NCBI RefSeq assembly: GCF_003418935.1
Contig: NZ_QVMT01000009.1
Span: 62,001 to 126,000, forward strand
Length of the DNA stretch: 64,000 nucleotides
Reading direction: 5' to 3'
Source: Emticicia sp. C21
GTDB lineage: Bacteria; Bacteroidota; Bacteroidia; Cytophagales; Spirosomataceae
In this document: positions 44,107 through 53,329 of the stretch, one piece after another
Layout of the letters: every line of letters starts with the position of its first letter
Numbering within the stretch: position 1 is the stretch's first letter
Position numbers and translations under genes: made by a program
The notes under the pieces: generated by a model
The model's input: the letters and a program-made list of their open reading frames with translations, nothing else
What the model was told of the DNA's origin: nothing
Databases searched by the model: none

Positions 44107-45384
44107 ATGTACTCAAAAGAAACCGCTATTCAACTTCGCGATGAAATAATTAATTACCTTAACACTGGTCTTCTACCATTCTGGATTAGCCGTACGGTTG
44201 ATAATCAATATGGAGGATTTCTGACTCATTTTGACCAATTTGGCAATGATTCGGGAGAAGACGAAAAATCTTTGATTGCCCAATCCCGTTCAGTTTTCAC
44301 GTATTCTTCTGCACACAGAGCAGGATATGGTGGCGGTAAGCTGGCTGAAATGGCTCGGCATGGTGTTGATTTTCTATTAGATAAAATGTGGGATCATGAA
44401 TACGGTGGCTTCTACTGGATGGTAAACCGTAAAGGAGAAGTGACGATTGATGAAAAAATTGTATATGGTCATAGTTTTGCCATTTATAGTCTAAGTGAGT
44501 ACACCTTGGCAACAGGAGACCCAAGAGGAAAAGAATATGCCGAAAAAGTATTTGACCTTTTGCAAAAATATGCTGTCGATACCCATTATGGCGGTTATTG
44601 GGAGATGTTCTTAAGAAATTGGGACTTGAAAGGCCCGGGTGCAGCAGGTGGAGACAGAAAAACATTGGATGCACATATGCACTTAATGGAAGCCTTTACT
44701 ACACTTTATGAATGTACTGGTCAACAAGTTCATAGACGTAAATTATTAGAAATAATAGAATTATTGACCAGGAAAATCATGCACCCGGAATATGGCACAG
44801 GTATTCCGCAGTTCTGGGCCGATTGGTCAATAGCACCGCAAATCAAGTTTGATATTGTATGGGGTTGGGATAGGTTCTCAGAAGATGGCCAAAAGGCTTC
44901 TGCAGAAGACAATACCAGCTACGGCCATAATTCTGAATTTGCCTGGTTATTAATGCATGCACTGGATATTCTTGGGCTGCCTTATGATACACATCGTGAG
45001 CAAATCATAAAATCTTATAGCCATTCGGTTGATAATGGCGTGGACTGGGAATTTGGCGGTGTATTTGTTGAAGGCTCCCATGCAGGTGAGGTCTACGACC
45101 GTGAAAAAGAATTCTGGCAACAAGCAGAAATGCTGATTGGTATGTTAGATGCTTTCAGATACCTGAAAGATGAAAAATACTGGAATGCATATGTAAATAT
45201 TCATCGGTTCGTATTCGACAAAATGATTAACCATGCTTTGGGTGAGTGGTGGCCTTTAATGACCCGCCAGGGAGAGCCAATTTGGAAGCATATGAGCCAT
45301 TCCTGGAAAATAAATTATCATGATGTGCGCTCAATGGTACAATCTGTGGTGCGTTTAAACAAGATTTTAGACTCAGGTTTGTAA
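44107..45384 (+). CDS. AGE-family epimerase/isomerase (cellobiose 2-epimerase-like)
   Basis: The 425-residue (alpha/alpha)6-barrel protein has YGGFLTHFDQFGN at the start, then FYWMVNRKGEV, YGHSFAIYSLSEY and LDAHMHLMEAFTTLYE. Conserved histidines are in YGHNSEFAWLLMHA and WKHMSHSWKINYHDVRS. These match the N-acylglucosamine 2-epimerase superfamily, and the length favours the cellobiose 2-epimerase/mannose isomerase branch. The enzyme epimerises or isomerises a free sugar in the cytoplasm. The stop region overlaps the -33 box of the ribosomal-protein promoter downstream. Confidence 0.85.
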   Translation: MYSKETAIQLRDEIINYLNTGLLPFWISRTVDNQYGGFLTHFDQFGNDSGEDEKSLIAQSRSVFTYSSAHRAGYGGGKLAEMARHGVDFLLDKMWDHEYGGFYWMVNRKGEVTIDEKIVYGHSFAIYSLSEYTLATGDPRGKEYAEKVFDLLQKYAVDTHYGGYWEMFLRNWDLKGPGAAGGDRKTLDAHMHLMEAFTTLYECTGQQVHRRKLLEIIELLTRKIMHPEYGTGIPQFWADWSIAPQIKFDIVWGWDRFSEDGQKASAEDNTSYGHNSEFAWLLMHALDILGLPYDTHREQIIKSYSHSVDNGVDWEFGGVFVEGSHAGEVYDREKEFWQQAEMLIGMLDAFRYLKDEKYWNAYVNIHRFVFDKMINHALGEWWPLMTRQGEPIWKHMSHSWKINYHDVRSMVQSVVRLNKILDSGL

Positions 45385-45409
45385 AAACAAGAATTAAATT
45401 GTAATTTTG
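45378..45409 (+). promoter_or_regulatory. Bacteroidota housekeeping promoter of rpmI-rplT
   Basis: TTTG at 45378-45381 and TAATTTTG at 45402-45409 are separated by 20 bases. The -33 box lies inside the last codons of the AGE gene. The transcript would start near 45416, about 38 bases before rpmI. Confidence 0.7.
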
Positions 45410-45453
45410 CAGCCCAATTTACTTTTTTGTTCAATACTTAAAGTTTCAGTACA

Positions 45454-45648
45454 ATGCCAAAACAAAAAACCAATTCTGGAGCGAAAAAACGCTTCAAAAT
45501 TACAGGTACTGGTAAAATCAAGCGTAAACACGCTTTCCATAGCCACATCCTGACCAAAAAATCAAACAAACGTAAAAGAAACTTAGTTTCTGCTACATTA
45601 GTAAGCCCGGCTGATACTAACCGTATCGAGTCATTACTAAGCATGTAA
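45454..45648 (+). CDS. rpmI: 50S ribosomal protein L35
   Basis: The 64-residue basic protein reads [21 protein letters not shown], then [14 protein letters not shown], the standard L35 sequence. It is a structural part of the large subunit. It is transcribed with rplT, 105 bases downstream. The usual upstream partner infC (IF3) is absent here; the epimerase gene takes its place. Confidence 0.97.
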   Translation: MPKQKTNSGAKKRFKITGTGKIKRKHAFHSHILTKKSNKRKRNLVSATLVSPADTNRIESLLSM

Positions 45649-45753
45649 TTGTAGTCTCAGGACTCTTACATTTGGTTCAATTGTTTCACCCGATGAATGG
45701 CACCGAAGAGTTCAGATTTTCTGGACCGCCAAAGTCAAAAAACTAACAAAAAA

Positions 45754-46098
45754 ATGCCTAGAAGTGTCAATCACGTTGCCTCAAGAGCAAGACGTAAAAA
45801 AGTTTTAAAATTAGCCAAAGGCTATTATGGACGTCGTAAGAACGTCTGGACGGTTGCTAAAAACGCCGTTGAAAAAGGTTTAGTTTACGCCTACGAAGGT
45901 CGTAAACAAAAGAAAAGAAGTTACCGCCGTTTGTGGATTGTTCGTATCAACGCAGGGGTTCGTCCATTAGGATTATCTTACTCTGTTTTAATCGACAAAT
46001 TAAACAAGGCTGGCATTGAATTAAACAGAAAAGTATTGGCCGACTTGGCGATGAACCACCCTGAGGCGTTCAGAGCTGTAGTTGAGAGAGTAAAATAA
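45754..46098 (+). CDS. rplT: 50S ribosomal protein L20
   Basis: I start at the ATG at 45754, which gives the canonical 114-residue [20 protein letters not shown]. An upstream in-frame start at 45697 would add 19 non-conserved residues. [20 protein letters not shown] and [19 protein letters not shown] confirm L20. It binds 23S rRNA early in large-subunit assembly and represses its own operon in other bacteria. A perfect terminator follows. Confidence 0.97.
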   Translation: MPRSVNHVASRARRKKVLKLAKGYYGRRKNVWTVAKNAVEKGLVYAYEGRKQKKRSYRRLWIVRINAGVRPLGLSYSVLIDKLNKAGIELNRKVLADLAMNHPEAFRAVVERVK

Positions 46099-46124
46099 GC
46101 AGCAGATTTTCAATTCTCTGTTAT

Positions 46125-46162
46125 AAGAGGTGTCAATATAAATTGACACCTCTTCTTTTTTA
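46125..46162 (+). terminator. Terminator of rpmI-rplT
   Basis: AAGAGGTGTCAAT (46125-46137) pairs perfectly with 46142-46154 around a 4-base loop, followed by CTTTTTT. It may also serve the convergent nuclease-inhibitor gene, whose stop is at 46170. Confidence 0.88.
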
Positions 46163-46169
46163 TAGAAAA

Positions 46170-46625
46170 TCAGCTTTCAATAATCAACGTCTTTAATCCT
46201 TTCCATTTGCCCTCAAAGTCTTTTCCGATAAGATAAGCTTCAACCTCCACCCTTCCCGCTCTTAAGTACTCTAGTTCAGTGAGGTTTTCTTGCATAATCG
46301 CTTTGATTCTGGCAAACTTCTCTGCTCTTTGTTTTTCAAAGTCAGTCCACCAATCTTGTTTGTCGAGTACTACAGTAAAAAACTTTTCCCAAGGCAAGGT
46401 TTCTACTCTGTCTGAAGGAGTCAGACCAATGTATTTTCTGAAAAGGATTGGACTAAAGGGTGCAGGATGATCAGCCTGCCAATCTATCACCTTTAATTTT
46501 TCATCCGATTCACTCGGATATAAGACATCAATCACACTATCTTTTAATAATTCAACAACCGATTTCTGAGCTAAGTTTGTTTCTTTAGAAGATTCTGACT
46601 CAACATTATTTTTTTCTGATTCCAT
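46170..46625 (-). CDS. Nuclease A inhibitor (NuiA)-like protein
   Basis: The 151-residue protein has a charged, low-complexity N-terminus followed by a domain with the NuiA pattern. LYPSESDEKLKVIDWQADHP and FRKYIGLTP come first, then LPWEKFFTVVLDKQDWW, LEYLRAGRVEVEAYLIGKDFEGKW and the closing GLKTLIIES. In Anabaena, NuiA binds and blocks the non-specific nuclease NucA. No NucA-type endonuclease gene is in this window, so the target is unknown. The call rests on pattern similarity remembered from the family. Confidence 0.68.
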   Translation of the reverse strand: MESEKNNVESESSKETNLAQKSVVELLKDSVIDVLYPSESDEKLKVIDWQADHPAPFSPILFRKYIGLTPSDRVETLPWEKFFTVVLDKQDWWTDFEKQRAEKFARIKAIMQENLTELEYLRAGRVEVEAYLIGKDFEGKWKGLKTLIIES

Positions 46626-46743
46626 TTTGTTACTTTACAAAAATTTATTAGTCTAAACATCGCGTATTTAAACTAGATTCTGGTTTAAATGTAGACAAAA
46701 AATATAATATTGTACCCCTTAACAACCATAAAAATTCAAGAAA

Positions 46744-47322
46744 ATGTTAGAAGTTTTGCAAGGTCTTATTCAACAATACGGCCAGGGAGCCGTAGTTAAC
46801 AATCCTGCCGTACCCAATCAACATAATGAAGGTGTTATGAACGAGGTTATGGAAGGACTTATGGGCGGCTTGTCTAACCAAGCTAATAGCCAAGGTGGTC
46901 TTGGAAGTCTATTGGGTTTGCTTGGTGGTGGGTCTGGTTCTGGCCAAAGCATGATGTCGAATCCAATTGTTGGAAACATTGCTCAAAGCGTAATCAGAAA
47001 CCTTATGGAAAAATTTGGCTTATCAAATTCTGCCGCAGCAAGTGTAGTAGCAAGCATGCTTCCTCAGGTATTAGGCAGTTTGATTAATAAAGCGAATGAC
47101 CCTGATGATGATTCTGTAAATACTGGAGGTATTATGGATGTATTGTCGGGAGGTAAAACATCAGGCATTGATTTTGGCAGTATTTTAAGCCGTGGAGCAG
47201 GAGCATTAGCTGATGGCAAATTAGACATGAACGATTTAATTAATATTGCCGGTGGTGGCAGACAACAAGGTGGCGGAAGTGGAATTGGAGGTCTGCTTGG
47301 TGGTTTATTTGGCGGAAAATAA
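46744..47322 (+). CDS. Gly/Gln-rich YidB/DUF937-like protein
   Basis: The 192-residue protein begins MLEVLQGLIQQYGQGAVVNN, the usual opening of the DUF937/YidB-like family. It has no signal peptide. Glycine-rich stretches (GSLLGLLGGGSGSGQ, GGGSGIGGLLGGLFGGK at the C-terminus) flank a central helical domain, NIAQSVIRNLMEKFGLSNSAAASVV. The function is unknown. It ends before a long wobble-containing hairpin and T-run. Confidence 0.72.
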   Translation: MLEVLQGLIQQYGQGAVVNNPAVPNQHNEGVMNEVMEGLMGGLSNQANSQGGLGSLLGLLGGGSGSGQSMMSNPIVGNIAQSVIRNLMEKFGLSNSAAASVVASMLPQVLGSLINKANDPDDDSVNTGGIMDVLSGGKTSGIDFGSILSRGAGALADGKLDMNDLINIAGGGRQQGGGSGIGGLLGGLFGGK

Positions 47323-47349
47323 TTCTTAAGTTTAATAATCAGGTCTACC

Positions 47350-47416
47350 AAATCATAAAATCAAAACCGTAAAATCAATTATGGCTTTGATTTTGTGGTT
47401 TGGTTTTTGTTTTTTT
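47350..47416 (+). terminator. Terminator of the YidB-like gene
   Basis: A 16-base arm (47350-47365) pairs with 47386-47401 with two G-U pairs, and is followed by TTTTTGTTTTTTT. Confidence 0.65.
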
Positions 47417-47571
47417 AATATTTTTGTATTGGTTTTATGCCCCGGAAAGTAATGAAGCGTAAACTGTCAGATTATTTATTACAATTCTCTTCTATCTGAA
47501 TATCAAGCAGTTGCCTGATTGTAGGGTGGGCATCTTAATTTAATAATTTGGCAGTGTCTAATAAAAAAAAC

Positions 47572-50151
47572 ATGAATTTTAAATCCTCTTTTTTACTATC
47601 TGTTCTTTTGCTGACTACAGTTTATGCGAATGCCCAGATAAGCATCACTTTTCCTATGGAAAAGGCTGTATTCCAAAGAAATCAAAGCAATTTTGCTACA
47701 CTCTCTATTGCAGGTAGCTATCCTGTTAATATTTCTCTCAGTTATGTTCAGGCGCGTCTCATAAACCCCTACAACGAAAGCGTTGCTATGGGTTGGACCA
47801 CTATCCAGAATAATCCATCCGGAGGAGTTTTTAATGGAACACTCCAAGGTGTACCTGCAGGATGGTACAGATTAGAAGTGCAAAGTTATTCAGGCGGGGT
47901 AATTAGTGGGACTGCGACGCTTAATCGTGTGGGCGTAGGGGAAGTTTTTATCATTGCGGGCCAATCAAATGCGCAAGGGCTGGAGGGATTTTCAACTATA
48001 GCGAACGATGAGCGTGTAGTAACTCATAATGAAGTTACATGGTATGATAGCAATGCAGGGCAATGCAACAATAAATTCCCTAATTACCCAACGTTTTCAC
48101 AGATTTCGGGAGGCTACATTTCTAAAACAGGGGTAAGTACATGGGCGTATGGAAGATTGGGTGACTTACTGACAAGCCGATTGGGCATTCCGGTAGCTTT
48201 TTTTAACGCAGCTGCCACTTCGACCTCAAGCATAAACTGGAAACAAAGTTCGGATGGGCAACCAACTGAAAATCATTATAATCCGGCCCAGACAACATTC
48301 TGTAATCAGTTAGGAGTTCCCTATTCAGGCTTAAAAAGAGTTATGAACTATTATGCTTCTACTTTTGGTGTTAGAGCCATCTTATGGCATCATGGCGAAA
48401 CTGATAATTTTATTAATACCTTAGGTAGCGAATATCAAAGTAATGTTTCTTACGTAATCAATAAAAGCAGAAATGACTTTGGCAGTCAAATTCCATGGGT
48501 CATTTCAAAAGCTACTTTGTTTAATACTAACGAGACTCAAGCGGACATTAGAGTTGCTCAACAAAACCTTGGGACAGATACAGGTAATCTGGGCAAGGTG
48601 TTTTCCGGTCCTGATACAGATGTACTTAATGCTTCGTATCGGCAAGATGATGTACACTTTAATATGAGTGGCGTTATAGAGTTAGCTAATTTGTGGAATG
48701 CAGCACTTACTAATACTTTTTTTTCTGATGCCACCCCAATACCTGCAAAACAGTTACCATTTGTAAATGTTACTCAAATTAATTCTGAATTCCAATTGGC
48801 TGCTCCGGGTGGGTATACTGCATACAAATGGGTTAGACTGGATATTGGTAATTCAGACTTTGAAGATCCATCAGAATCAACCTCTCAGGTTATTAGTAGA
48901 ACTAGCGGCATTTATCGGTGTTATTTAACTGATAATCAAGGTAATATTACATTTACACAACCTGTTAACTGCGGTTGTCTGGGTGCATTAAATTGTAATG
49001 GAGTTACTTATCTCTCAGATATGGTTGCTTGTACAGCTATTGATGGACGCGATAATACTATAAAATATGATAAAAGTATTGATGGTGCTCCTATCAAATT
49101 AAATGGAACTACTTATCCTAAAGGTATTGGTTGTCATGCCAATTCAGAAATTATATATAAATTAAATGGAAATTTTAGTCGCTTTATCAGTGACATTGGT
49201 ATTGATGACGAAATTGCCTCTCCTCCTACTCTAGGATCAGTTTATTTTAGAGTATATGCCGATAATACTTTACGTTATGAAAGCCCGCTTTTAAATAATA
49301 CCAGTACTACAATCAAACTCAACATTGATGTACAGGGCGTTCAGGAACTGAAAATAATTACTAATCAAGGCCCTGATAATTTCAATTTTGACCATACAGA
49401 CTGGGCAGGTGCAAGATTACATTGTATTGATAATCAGGCTCCTTCAATCCCTCAAAATCCGAATGTAAGTCAAGTTGGCCAGAACTGTGCAACGGTTGTG
49501 TGGACGGCCTCTAATGATAATATGGAAGTTGAAAAATATGAAATTTATGTTGATGATGTTTTAGTTGGTTCTGTAGATGCACCTGCCACAAGTTATAATA
49601 TTCAAGGACTTGAACCTATGCATTATTACACAGTTAAAATCAGAGCTAAAGATTTTTCTGGTAATGTGTCAGCCCTTAGTAATATGACTGAAATTGTAAC
49701 TTCTTCGTATCTTTTAATTGCGGCAACTCCTAAAACAATAAATGCAGGCCAATCGGTTGTATTAGATACCTACGGGTGTACAGGTGGTTCAATCATCTGG
49801 AGTCCGGGAATTACTGCTCAAACCCAATCAGTTATTGTAAATCCTACTGTAACCACAGAGTACTCAGCTTCTTGTAAAATCGGGAATTGTATAAGTAGCC
49901 CGGTTAAAATTACAATTAATGTATTACCTAACTGTGCAACTTCTTATAATTTAGTAAGCCCTGATAATGATTTTTATGGATCAAATATAAACCTGACTTT
50001 CAGAGCTTCAACAATTATTACAGCTCAAAATATAATTTTACCTGATTCTAAGGTTACGTATCAGGCTGGGCAATCCGTCACTTTACAGCCAGGTTTTCAG
50101 GCTGAATTTGGCACAGTTTTCCGGGTTCAGATAGCCGGTTGCAATAATTAA
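47572..50151 (+). CDS. Large secreted SGNH esterase with NPCBM, Fn3 and GC-terminal domains
   Basis: About 859 residues from the ATG at 47572, giving signal peptide MNFKSSFLLSVLLLTTVYA; a TTG at 47548 would add eight residues. The N-terminal domain (ITFPMEKAVFQRNQ) is shared with the esterases at 14880 and 17004. The esterase domain has FIIAGQSNAQG, LWHHGETDNF and DDVHFNMSG. An NPCBM carbohydrate-binding module follows (YPKGIGCHANSEIIYKLNG, DWAGARLHC). After it come an Fn3 domain (VEKYEIYVDDVLVG), an Ig-like domain and a Cys-containing C-terminus (VTLQPGFQAEFGTVFRVQI, then AGCNN). It probably removes acyl groups from a surface-bound or extracellular glycan. It stands alone. Confidence 0.83.
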   Translation: MNFKSSFLLSVLLLTTVYANAQISITFPMEKAVFQRNQSNFATLSIAGSYPVNISLSYVQARLINPYNESVAMGWTTIQNNPSGGVFNGTLQGVPAGWYRLEVQSYSGGVISGTATLNRVGVGEVFIIAGQSNAQGLEGFSTIANDERVVTHNEVTWYDSNAGQCNNKFPNYPTFSQISGGYISKTGVSTWAYGRLGDLLTSRLGIPVAFFNAAATSTSSINWKQSSDGQPTENHYNPAQTTFCNQLGVPYSGLKRVMNYYASTFGVRAILWHHGETDNFINTLGSEYQSNVSYVINKSRNDFGSQIPWVISKATLFNTNETQADIRVAQQNLGTDTGNLGKVFSGPDTDVLNASYRQDDVHFNMSGVIELANLWNAALTNTFFSDATPIPAKQLPFVNVTQINSEFQLAAPGGYTAYKWVRLDIGNSDFEDPSESTSQVISRTSGIYRCYLTDNQGNITFTQPVNCGCLGALNCNGVTYLSDMVACTAIDGRDNTIKYDKSIDGAPIKLNGTTYPKGIGCHANSEIIYKLNGNFSRFISDIGIDDEIASPPTLGSVYFRVYADNTLRYESPLLNNTSTTIKLNIDVQGVQELKIITNQGPDNFNFDHTDWAGARLHCIDNQAPSIPQNPNVSQVGQNCATVVWTASNDNMEVEKYEIYVDDVLVGSVDAPATSYNIQGLEPMHYYTVKIRAKDFSGNVSALSNMTEIVTSSYLLIAATPKTINAGQSVVLDTYGCTGGSIIWSPGITAQTQSVIVNPTVTTEYSASCKIGNCISSPVKITINVLPNCATSYNLVSPDNDFYGSNINLTFRASTIITAQNIILPDSKVTYQAGQSVTLQPGFQAEFGTVFRVQIAGCNN

Positions 50152-50280
50152 AGGTGCTGTGACAGTTTGTACATCCTGATTTTTCTCTAAACATACTCAT
50201 TAAGCCAAAATCGCTTAATTTGGCACTGATTCAATATTTCACTACTGCCAATCTGTCAGTTTTTCCTGCCAAATACAGGC

Positions 50281-50296
50281 TTGGCACGTCCATTGA
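50281..50296 (+). promoter_or_regulatory. Possible sigma-54 type (-24/-12) promoter of dnaK
   Basis: TTGGCACG, 4 bases and TTGA fit the -24/-12 consensus (TTGGCACG-N4-TTGC) with correct spacing; the only key mismatch is the second base of the -12 GC (A instead of C). It is 48 bases upstream of dnaK. TGCCAA (about 50258-50263) and TTGGCA form an inverted repeat around it. No TAnnTTTG box is obvious. Confidence 0.35.
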
Positions 50297-50344
50297 GGAA
50301 GTAGTAATAAATACTTTGAATTAATTTACTGATAAATAAAAAAT

Positions 50345-52243
50345 ATGGGAAAAATTATTGGAATCGACTTAGGAACAACAAACTCATGCGTTGCCGTAAT
50401 GGAAGGTAACGAACCAGTTGTTATTGCTAACAGCGAAGGTGCCCGCACAACTCCTTCAATCGTAGCGTTTTTAGAGAATGGTGAGAAAAAAGTAGGTGCT
50501 CCTGCTAAGCGTCAGGCAATCACTAACCCTAAAAATACTATACAATCTATTAAACGCTTCATGGGAAAACGTTTCAATGAAGTGAGTTCTGAAATGAAAA
50601 CCATCTCTTATGATGTAGAGCAAGGACCAAATAATACTCCTCGCGTACGCATTGGAGACCGTCAATATACTCCTCAGGAAATCTCAGCTTTTATTCTTCA
50701 AAAAATGAAACAAACTGCTGAAGATTACTTAGGAACAACTGTATCTGAAGCTGTTATCACGGTTCCGGCCTATTTTAATGACGCTGAACGCCAGGCAACT
50801 AAAGAAGCAGGACTGATTGCAGGCTTAGATGTAAAACGTATCATTAACGAGCCTACTGCGGCAGCTCTTGCCTATGGCCTTGATAAACAAGGCAAAGACA
50901 TGACTGTAGCTGTATTTGACTTAGGTGGTGGTACATTTGATATTTCGGTTCTTGAATTAGGTGATGGTGTATTTGAAGTAAAAGCTACAGATGGCGATAC
51001 CCATTTAGGTGGTGACGACTTCGACCAGGTGATTATTGAATGGTTGGCTGACGAATTCAAGAAAGATGAGGGTATCGACCTACGTCAGGATGCGATGGCT
51101 TTACAACGTTTGAAAGAGGCTGCTGAAAGAGCTAAAATCGAGTTATCAAGCTCGGCACAGACTGAAATCAATTTGCCGTATATCTTCCCGGTTAATGGTA
51201 TTCCAAAACACTTGGTAAGAAGCCTAAGCCGCGCGAAATTTGAACAACTGGCTGATTCATTAATCCAGAGAGCAATGGAGCCTTGCCGTAGAGCGATGAA
51301 AAACGCGGGCATGAGCAATAGCGATATTGATGAGGTAATCTTAGTAGGCGGTTCAACACGTATTCCTCGTGTACAGGAAGAAGTTGAGAAATTCTTCGGT
51401 AAAAAACCATCTAAAAATGTAAATCCGGATGAAGCAGTAGCAGTTGGTGCTGCCATTCAAGGTGGTGTATTAACAGGTGAGGTAAAAGATATTCTTTTGT
51501 TAGACGTTATTCCGCTTTCATTAGGTATTGAAACTATGGGTAGTGTATTTACCAAAATGATTGAGTCAAATACAACCATCCCAACTAAAAAAGTCGAGAC
51601 TTTCTCAACAGCTGCGGATAATCAACCTTCGGTAGAATTACATATTCTTCAAGGTGAGCGCCCAATGGCATCTCAGAACCGTACGCTTGGTAGATTTCAC
51701 TTAGATAGTATCCCTCCAGCACCACGTGGCGTGCCTCAGATTGAAGTAACATTCGATGTTGACGCTAATGGGATTTTACATGTAACTGCTAAAGATAAAG
51801 GTACTGGTAAAGAACAAAAAATCCGTATTGAAGCATCTTCTGGTTTGTCTGATGCTGAAATCCAAAAAATGCGTGATGAAGCGAAAGCTAATGAAGAAGC
51901 AGATAAAGCAGAAAGAGAAAAAGTTGAGAAAGTAAATGCGGCTGATACTATGATTTTCACTACTGAAAAGCAGTTGAAAGAATTTGGTGACAAATTATCA
52001 GAAGGTAATAAATCAGCAATCGAAAGTGCTTTGGCAGAATTAAGAGCTGCTCATGGTACAAGAGATGCAGCAGCCATTGATGCCTCAATGGAAAAAATAA
52101 ATAATGCATGGCAGGCGGCTTCTCAGGAAATCTATGCTGCAGGTGGCGGTGCTCCAGCAGGAGAACCGACCAGCAGTGGCCCGGCAACAGGTAGCGGAAA
52201 AGATGAAGAAGTCACTGATGTAAATTACGAAGAAGTAAAATAA
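50345..52243 (+). CDS. dnaK: Molecular chaperone DnaK (Hsp70)
   Basis: The 632-residue chaperone has the actin-like ATPase signatures [32 protein letters not shown] and [14 protein letters not shown]. The substrate-binding domain contains [28 protein letters not shown], and the C-terminal lid ends in the acidic [12 protein letters not shown]. It folds and protects proteins with DnaJ and GrpE. Neither partner gene is adjacent; the gene stands alone with a possible stress-type promoter and its own terminator. Confidence 0.98.
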   Translation: MGKIIGIDLGTTNSCVAVMEGNEPVVIANSEGARTTPSIVAFLENGEKKVGAPAKRQAITNPKNTIQSIKRFMGKRFNEVSSEMKTISYDVEQGPNNTPRVRIGDRQYTPQEISAFILQKMKQTAEDYLGTTVSEAVITVPAYFNDAERQATKEAGLIAGLDVKRIINEPTAAALAYGLDKQGKDMTVAVFDLGGGTFDISVLELGDGVFEVKATDGDTHLGGDDFDQVIIEWLADEFKKDEGIDLRQDAMALQRLKEAAERAKIELSSSAQTEINLPYIFPVNGIPKHLVRSLSRAKFEQLADSLIQRAMEPCRRAMKNAGMSNSDIDEVILVGGSTRIPRVQEEVEKFFGKKPSKNVNPDEAVAVGAAIQGGVLTGEVKDILLLDVIPLSLGIETMGSVFTKMIESNTTIPTKKVETFSTAADNQPSVELHILQGERPMASQNRTLGRFHLDSIPPAPRGVPQIEVTFDVDANGILHVTAKDKGTGKEQKIRIEASSGLSDAEIQKMRDEAKANEEADKAEREKVEKVNAADTMIFTTEKQLKEFGDKLSEGNKSAIESALAELRAAHGTRDAAAIDASMEKINNAWQAASQEIYAAGGGAPAGEPTSSGPATGSGKDEEVTDVNYEEVK

Positions 52244-52262
52244 GTCGGTGCTTGTAAAATAT

Positions 52263-52294
52263 AAAAAACTCCCTTAGCGATAAGGGAGTTTTTT
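52263..52294. terminator. Bidirectional terminator between dnaK and DUF2147
   Basis: AAAAAACTCCCTTA (52263-52276) pairs perfectly with 52281-52294 around GCGA. It serves both convergent genes. Confidence 0.92.
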
Positions 52295-52313
52295 GTTACA
52301 ATCAATTTTGATA

Positions 52314-52739
52314 TTAATCAGCTTTTGTAAAATGCTCTGTTCGGCCAATAATAGATAACCCGATAAAACCCCTTACGTCTAAAGTTGTAGGGCTTGTGAG
52401 TGTCATTTTACATGAATATGTTTTACCATTTTTAGGATCATATACTTCTCCATCTTCCCATGAATCTTTATCTGTCTGCTTAAAATTTTTAAGATTTACT
52501 AATCCTATTAAAGGCCTTGTACGCAGTTTTTCATCGGGATTCTGTTTGTCAGTACGTGGCTTACCAGCTTCATTAGGTTCTTTAAGCCATACAATTTTTC
52601 CAAAATATTTGTCTCCTTGCTTAAAAAATTGAATTTTACCACTTTTTTCCTGATTATACCAGGTTCCTTGGGTAATATCCTGAGCGAAAGAAAGTGTTGA
52701 AAATAAAAGTAAAACGACAAATAAAGATAGTTTTTTCAT
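52314..52739 (-). CDS. DUF2147 domain secreted protein
   Basis: The 141-residue protein has a signal peptide MKKLSLFVVLLLFSTLSFAQ. The DUF2147 beta-barrel-like domain follows, with GTWYNQEKSGKIQFFKQGDKYFGKIVWLKEPN and GEVYDPKNGKTYSCKM. The family is found across Bacteroidota and Proteobacteria and is of unknown function, possibly binding small ligands. It is 25 bases downstream of the PAP2 gene and so may be part of the trpS operon. Confidence 0.87.
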   Translation of the reverse strand: MKKLSLFVVLLLFSTLSFAQDITQGTWYNQEKSGKIQFFKQGDKYFGKIVWLKEPNEAGKPRTDKQNPDEKLRTRPLIGLVNLKNFKQTDKDSWEDGEVYDPKNGKTYSCKMTLTSPTTLDVRGFIGLSIIGRTEHFTKAD

Positions 52740-52764
52740 GTTTTGATGCGAGAATCCCTCAGTT

Positions 52765-53328
52765 TTAAGTTAGTAATGATTGCTTAAATTTAATTATAAC
52801 AAAATAAATGATTAGAGTAACTAATACGCCAACAATGGCCCCTACTATTAAATCAGTTGGAAAATGTACCCCTACATATATACGACTATAAGAAACGAAA
52901 ATTGCCCACAAAAACAGAAAATATTTCCACTTATTAGCATTATTATTTATTAAAAGAAAAGCCAGTGCCAATGCAAAAGTATTCGCTGCATGGCTGGACG
53001 CAAAACCATATTGCCCGCCACAGCCGCCAACCACATGTACCAGATTCTGTATAGCAGGGTCATGGCAAGGTCTGAAACGCATAAAGTAGGGTTTCATGAG
53101 TCCAGACGTAACGCGGTCAGACAACCCCACAGAAGCCATGATAAAAAAGAGTTTATACCAGGCGTTTTTCCTGATAACAACCAAAGTATAATAAATCAGA
53201 AAAATGTATAGGGGTATCCATGTAAAACGGTGGGTAACCCAATACATAATTATATCCCAGAATGGAGAATGGAAGCTGTTGAGCCAAAGAAACCATTCAT
53301 ATTCGGCATTTCTGATAATTTCAATCAT
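52765..53328 (-). CDS. PAP2-family membrane phosphatase
   Basis: This 187-residue polytopic membrane protein has the three phosphatase motifs: KPYFMRFRP, FASSHAANTFALALA (in place of PSGH) and SRIYVGVHFPTD. The catalytic His residues lie in the second and third. Members dephosphorylate lipid phosphates, commonly undecaprenyl pyrophosphate or phosphatidylglycerophosphate. The substrate here is not decided. It begins one base after the stop of trpS, so translation is probably coupled. Confidence 0.88.
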   Translation of the reverse strand: MIEIIRNAEYEWFLWLNSFHSPFWDIIMYWVTHRFTWIPLYIFLIYYTLVVIRKNAWYKLFFIMASVGLSDRVTSGLMKPYFMRFRPCHDPAIQNLVHVVGGCGGQYGFASSHAANTFALALAFLLINNNANKWKYFLFLWAIFVSYSRIYVGVHFPTDLIVGAIVGVLVTLIIYFVIIKFKQSLLT

Positions 53329-53329
53329 A

